Assembly: GCA_030268105.1 (NCBI GenBank)
Contig: BSDZ01000078.1
Location: 3,151,001 to 3,215,000, forward strand
From: Volvox africanus
Lineage: Eukaryota; Chlorophyta; Chlorophyceae; Chlamydomonadales; Volvocaceae
Length of the DNA stretch: 64,000 nucleotides
Reading direction: 5' to 3'
The position numbers and the translations under genes were made by a program. Of the stretch, positions 58,310 through 64,000 are shown one piece after another. The first letter of the stretch is position 1, and each line of letters begins with the position of its first letter. The notes under the pieces are model-generated. The model had not been told where the DNA came from, searched no databases, and was given only the letters and a program-made list of their open reading frames with translations.

Positions 58310-61300
58310 ATGGCGGAATCGCATAGCGCAGCACGCGAAGCCGTGCAGAGGGTATCGCTGCAAAAGGACAAGGACTTCCTTGAGCTTGAGCTCCAGGAAA
58401 AAGAGCGCAAGGTCGACTTGCTTAGCAAGTCAAATGAGCATCTTGTTGCACAGGTGCAACAACTGAAGGCGATGATCAAAGGTACTTGAGCTGCTTATGT
58501 CTATTGCTATTGAGCATCTAAGGCGTAACCTCTCGGCATTTTAATACGGTTATTCGTTTCTGTTTCCGCGCAACCCGCAACCCGCCTGTCTGACGTTTTC
58601 CTCGTTATAGATGCACACGTACGCTACGAGGGTGATCTGCAGCGCACCGTTGCGTCGCTACAAGATCAATACAACTCGGCTCTGGAGCTCGTGCAACTCG
58701 GCGCCGGCCTGGCGACTACGAGCCAGCCCAAAGCTGAGCCCCTCGCGCCAAGCCAGCAACCATCGGCAGTCTCCTTTGGCGGCACATCCAATGCTTCTTC
58801 CACCGGATGTTGCACGGGCGTCCACCGTCCTTCTTGCTGTCGGGCAACTCAACAACCATTGCAACAGCAGCAGCAGAAGCATCGGCCAGCGTGCAAATTT
58901 CCCCATGCAGCAGGGTGCAGGTGCTATCCACGTGCCACGCCGCCGGTCTGGAGCCCTAAACAGATGCAACCTAATCGCAATTCAGCGGACGCACTGGATT
59001 CCCGTTACAGTGCGTTGGGTCTTAACATGGACGACCTCGCACCGGCTGCCACCTATGGCTCCACCGTGGGGCTGGCCACTGAGCCGCTGGCAGTCCTGCG
59101 AGACGTGCTGAATCTGGACGGCATCCACGACCGAGAGCGAGAACAGCAAGTGATGCGTGATAGATTGCCGTCCGCCGAAGGTTCATCTGTGGCGGCAGGC
59201 GTCACAGGTATTATAAGCACTAGCGCCACCATATAGCGGCCCCGACAACAGTTTCTGGCCATTTTATGGGTCATCCTTAAAGATGGCCTCAAATTGTTGA
59301 TGGCGCCGCTAGGTGTAACGCTTAGGGTTGTGTGTCAGATCGTGCTGGCGCATGCCGGGTTACAGACAAACCCGAGCAAGACTAAGGCGTAAGCCCCCTG
59401 CCTGGCTTTCGGCACATGTCTAAGCGCATGGTGCTCATTCCATACTGCTGTAGCTCGCCACAGGAAAGCTTGGTAGTTAAGCACAGACCCAAGCCATCCG
59501 TTGACAGGCTTCGTCGGGCCGTCAACGCCAAAACTGTTCGGCTGGTCACGCCCAGTGCGGTGATAACGCTGGGGTCCTGCCGTTGCAGGTCCACTGCTGG
59601 CACAAGCGCAGTTTGAGTCGCGCCTGCGTAATGCGTATCGGTCCATGCTGCTGCAGCTGCAGCACCGATACCAGCTGGAACGCGAGCGGCAGGAGGATGC
59701 ACACAAGCTCGCAATGCATGAACAGGTCTTGGACCCCAGCTGTGCCAGGGTTCTGCGTAGTATGTTCCAAATGCGCAATGCAGCAGCATCGCTTTGTACA
59801 TGGTGTGTTCACAGCGCATCGGCAATGATGCAGCAAGGGTAGGGTGGGTGATAAATGCAGCTCGGGCAAAGAGGGAAAGAGCAGGTTTGATTATTCCCCC
59901 ATCCACTGTTGCTGTATGGTCACGCAGCAGGTGGATAGGATTCAGCTAATCCTCATGAATTGTTTGGATTGTTGACGTTGTGCGGTTGCATGGGCGAGCA
60001 GGAGGCGCGGCACGAGGCAGAGCTGCGGGAAATGGCCGCTATCCAAGATGCCGAGCTGGGGAAGGCAGCACGTCAGATGGAGCGGCAGACGGCGGCTTGC
60101 AGGGAGGAGATGCAGCGGCTGGAGGTGCGGGAGGGGGCGAGGTAGGGGTTTGCATGGTAGCTGAGTCAGAGCGGGGCGGTGTCGTTGTGAGTCAATTCTG
60201 TTCTCCTTATAAGGGAACGTAAGATTACTTGATTATTGAGCACCGTCTTGACCTACAGCGCCAGTTTTACGGCGTTTGAGTGGTGCCAACTGAAAGGTAC
60301 GCTTGCGACGTCGCTTGTTGAAAGCAGGAAATTAAGAGTGCTTATCTGGCACTATTGGACAGTGTGCTTCGCGTCGGGCATGGATCCGTGGTATGCACGC
60401 AGTGATATGTTTAGAGCGAAGCAAGGTCTATTCTTGGTTGACGTATGGTGAAGAGCATGGTGTGTGTCCTGAGCTAATAGGTGGGATCCCCGTGCCTTGG
60501 CGCACACGCGAGGTGCATTGGCTCCGTGCGGACGAAGGCGTGTTCCGTTTTTTCTGTTGATGACTGGCCTTGACGCTTCACAGGCTGAGCTGGTGGCAGC
60601 GAAATCGGCCGTTGACACGAATCGCAGCCAGGCAGCAGCTGCCAGGGCGACAGCGGAGGCGTTGCAGGTAGGCCGGGTTGCGTTATATGCGTCCGATATC
60701 GTTCCTAACCAATATGTAACAACTTGGAAGATACGTCACTGTCATTTGGAGTGCTGGTTCAGCCCGACAAGTGCTCGGCCCTGCGGTGTTGCTGGCCGAG
60801 CCGCCGTCTGAGCGTTGAGTTACCATGGCGTGGGGTTGCTGACAGCGGCCGCCTTCCATGGCCCTTGCAGGCCCAGCTGCAACTTCAGAGGACGACCCAT
60901 GAAGCCGAGCTTCAGCATGTGCGGCAGGTAGGATCGGGTGGCGATTTCTTACTGAAGATGCGTATACTTCAAGAAACCATGACTGTCTAAACTTCGTTCA
61001 CGCGTCTTATCGGTGGGTCCCATCCATTGCAGGGCTCAATGCCGCTTGGGGAGCACGACGAGATTGTGCGAAAGCTGAAGGTGAGTTTTTAAGGGTTCAT
61101 GAATAAACCGTCAGTCCGCCGCTGCCGAAGCATGGACGTGTTCATTTTTGATTTTAGATCTCTATTCCTCTAAACCAATACTTCCTCGCCAAACAGCTCC
61201 GAAGCTGACTGCAGCTAACACGTTTGTGAACGCCTGTTGGGGTGCTAGGCTCCATTCTACCATGCCTCCATGATTCCGTGTAGAGGCCTCGAAGGCTTTA

Positions 61301-62680
61301 GGTCCTACTGCCCTATCAGGACATGGGATGAGCGGAAAAGAGAAATCTACCCTCGCTCCCACGCAGACCGAGTGGGAACAAGCACTGCAACAGAGGGAAA
61401 GCGACTACAACGCGTTGCTGTCAGAGCTGGCGGGGCTGCGGCGGCAGCTGAGCAGCGTTGCGGAGACGACAGGGTCGTCAGGTAGGGTTGCGCTGTGTCA
61501 AAACGCACTGCAACACAATGATGTTAAGGGTTTCATGTCGTGATCCGGTGGCTTTTTTAAATTCCCGAACCCTTGCTTAGCTCCAGATGCTCGCCTTTAA
61601 GCCGTTCTGAACTCCGTTCTTAGGCTCGCTGTCAGGGCGCCCCATTTCTCATCGTATGCATCGTGACAGGAAACAGCTGCGGCCATGGCCCAAGCATCGT
61701 GTCGCCTGCAGCCGGCACCTTCGACGGCCAACCTCAGCCTTCGGCTGCAGCTTCTGCGGCCGCTGCTTCACGAGAACCCCAAACGGCCGCATCCGTCCTC
61801 GGCCGCGACGCCACGGGTCGCCGGGTCGCCTTGGAAGATCATGACCCACACCAACTGACGGAGGACCTTCGTCAGACGAGAGAAACGCAGCAGCTGCATC
61901 AAGAACAACAGCAACACTTGAACCGCCACCAGTGGAAACAGCATCGCCCTGAAGGTGCAGTTTCCGGAGTTCCTGACGTCCTGCTTGTCACCGGGAATGG
62001 GCTGCGGGTTCGGTTGAACCCGGGATCTGTCCACGGTGAAGAATACAGCAGCAGCCGGCCCACCTCACCAGCCGGCAGCGCTGGCTCCGCAGGTGAGGGT
62101 GAGGGCAAGACCGCCGATGAGGTGCCGTCCTGGGAGACGATGCAGTGGCTACGCCTTGGAACCACACGTATCGCCAGCAGGGGCGACATGCACCGGTCTG
62201 CTGCGAGGACTTAGGGCGAGGGGTATATGCTGGCATTCATAGGGGAAACTGGACATAGTCTAATGTTCAGTGCAGGACCAAGTATACCGTAGCACACTTG
62301 GAACTTCTTATGGTTGTCCGTTGTGGCCCCGTCGCCTCGTCTGGTGTTGCTTTAACCGTTGTTGACTCACTGTGCTTGCCCGCCTCCGCTGCTTTTCGCC
62401 TCCACTTGTCATAGAGCTGCCGCCGTCACCTAGCGCCTCGAGCTCGCGGCTGAGTGCGCTTGTAGACGCCGTCGTTCAAGGCAGCTCAGCAGCTCGCGGC
62501 GGCCGAGACATGCAGCCACTATTGCTCGCGACTACAGCTGTCAAGGCTGATGATATTGATGCTGATTTAGACGTATGTGCCGCCGGCGGTGGCGGCATAA
62601 GCAGCGGCGGAGAGGATTTACGCTCCTTTGGTGGGACCTTTCAAGGGCACGTATGGCGACAGCAGCAGGAACAACAACAA

Positions 62681-62718
<38 letters not shown>

Positions 62719-64000
62719 ACAACAACAACAACAAGAACAACAACAGAGACCGCAACAGGGGTATGACCGAGGGGGTTCCGCAGGCGGCAGCAGCAAGGCT
62801 GGGGATGGTGGCTGTGATCGCGGCAGCGGTGGTGGCAGTGGTGGTGGCAGTGGCAGCACCAGCAGCCCGGATCACCACGCCTCTGAGGTTACCTTAGGGC
62901 GCTGGCAGCCAGAGGCGCCACCGGCTGGCCCATCGGCTGACGCAGCAAGGTGGGCTGCAGCCGCTTCACACCAATGCCTTCGCCAAGGCGATAGCTTGGA
63001 TGTTGCTGCCGTCGCGGTCACAGGAGCTGCTGCGCGCCGTGCCAGCAAGCCGTCGCCACGGGCAGCAGCAGCCAGCAGTCGACGGGAAGCCCACGCGACC
63101 GTGGTAGTGACGCGGAGGAGATCTCCATCTCCCTCGCCAACATCGTCACCACGGTGGTGCAGCGGTCGACCCTCGGGGTCCACCTGGGGGAAGAGCGGGA
63201 ATCCGGCTGCTGCTGTAGTTCTTCCCAGGTACTGGCGGCCTTGCATCCGCGAGCTCATTATATGGCGTGCAATACTGCAGGCAGGGGGATCTCCTTGCGC
63301 TTGCTGGACTAACATGTTGAGGCCCGGGCGGAACGGGAAATGCCATGCATGATGGCCATCTCTGGCGGGAGTGATTCCGCAAGTTAAGGAATCGCAGCTT
63401 CTCCCTTGTGGAACGGCCGGTATTCTTGATTTTGCTGGCGATGTCCTTAAGACGAACACTTGCGTGGTGAGCTTTCCTGAGTTATTGTTTTAGCTGCCGT
63501 CTTTTTTGTTCCTTTGCCAGGTGCATCCGCTGCGGGCTGAACGACGTTACCAGCCCGGGCTGCTGTCGCTTTCATCCCGCGCTTCTCGGCCAGCCTGGAG
63601 GCCTCCGCTTCACGCCAGAGTGGATGACATGCCAGGCGGCCGGCCACACTGCCCATGCCCCTGGCTGCTTCGTGCGTTCCGAGCACTTCTACGAGCCGCT
63701 GGGCCTGCAGCCACAGCCACCACTAGCGGGACAGCCAGCGGTTGCCCAATACCAGTTTGCTGAACCTAAACCCACCGTTGCCAGGAAGTTGCAGCCCCGT
63801 GATAACCCGGCCTGGGATAAAGTTGTTGCCGCCGGTCGTGAGGATGATGATGGGGTTATCAGAGGTGTGCCGGCACTGCGAAGGGATCGGGTGTCGACCG
63901 GCGGCGGCAACGATGGAGTAGCAGCGGCAGCGACACAGTTGGCAGGCGGCCATAAAGCAGCAGCCGCGGCAGCGGCCACTGACCAATCGGCGCCTCGACG
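58310..64000 (+). CDS. long coiled-coil protein with C-terminal Cys/His-rich module (3' end outside window)
   Basis: Exons 58310-58481, 58611-59207, 59589-59725, 60002-60124, 60584-60667, 60871-60927, 61033-61080, 61367-61481, 61670-62092, 62415-63228 and 63521-64000 (open to the end). The junctions are in phase, except that the last one may include an extra exon near 63370-63471. The first ATG (58310) starts MAESHSAAREAVQRVSLQKD; heptads follow (LELELQEKERKVDLLSKSNE, LQLQHRYQLERERQEDAHK, ELREMAAIQDAELGKAARQ, QQRESDYNALLSELAGLRRQ). Exon 10 is Ser/Gly-rich with a poly-Gln run. The last exon begins CIRCGLND, then GCCRFHP, WMTCQAAGH and PGCFVRSEHFY, a likely zinc-binding arrangement. I do not recognise the family; such architecture is common in centrosomal, ciliary or golgin-type scaffolds, which is inference. 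The start could lie upstream if an unseen exon exists. Confidence 0.7.
62659..62757 (+). repeat. CAG/CAA repeat encoding poly-Gln
   Basis: About 30 mostly CAG/CAA triplets in frame with the coiled-coil gene. Confidence 0.9.

Noticed and set aside
1..64000. CRISPR array, operon or bacterial gene cluster
   Set aside because: No regularly spaced repeats, ribosome binding sites or gene strings; apart from about 400 bp near 12.5-12.9 kb the window is intron-rich and eukaryotic.

Overview
This is a nuclear window from a photosynthetic eukaryote, most likely a volvocine or other chlamydomonadalean green alga. The evidence is a plastid terminal oxidase, a plastid-type signal peptidase, a transit-peptide J-protein, a plant-type K+ channel beta subunit and a plant-type FG nucleoporin. 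Genes are cut into many short exons by GT-AG introns with tgcag-type acceptors, coding DNA is rich in Ala, Gln, Gly and Ser runs, and introns and spacers carry (CA)n, (CCAG)n, (CTCTCC)n and similar tracts. The genus is an inference. All gene models were built by hand from splice signals, reading phase and family similarity.

Layout. 1-2211 (+): 3' half of an ATG1/ULK-like kinase. 3995-8358 (-): KAB-type aldo/keto reductase in ten exons, divergent from 9178-11232 (+), a DUF4202 protein. 12.3-13.4 kb: a repeat island with two copies of a tRNA-Arg-like (SINE-like) block flanking AT-rich DNA that holds two bacterial gene remnants, a histidine-kinase H-box piece and an IS3-type transposase piece. 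13.5-16.8 kb: simple repeats and weak exon candidates. 16877-19457 (-): LRR protein with a His-rich insertion. 19.8-23.6 kb: several well-bounded but unrecognised minus-strand exons. 23687-24950 (-): organelle-targeted DnaJ protein. 25430-30680 (+): class I glutamine amidotransferase fused to a BLOC1S2-like coiled coil. 31693-32925 (+): probable mitoribosomal bL35m. 33675-34194 (+): small Cys/His protein. 37982-41759 (-): ankyrin-repeat protein. 42491-45008 (+): plastid type I signal peptidase. 46419-51805 (-): FG-repeat nucleoporin. 54517-57884 (-): PTOX, complete in ten exons. 58310-64000 (+): coiled-coil protein ending in a Cys/His-rich module, running off the window.

The genes are ordinary, independently acting eukaryotic genes rather than an operon-like system. 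Several relate to organelles: PTOX, the signal peptidase and the J-protein to the plastid, bL35m to the mitochondrion. The most unusual points are the bacterial-like remnants, three introns in three neighbouring genes whose protein alignment demands a GC-AG boundary, and the amidotransferase/BLOC1S2-like fusion. Large blocks (2.2-4.0, 11.2-12.3, 13.5-15.7, 34.2-38.0, 45.0-46.4 and 51.8-54.5 kb) hold no gene I can support.
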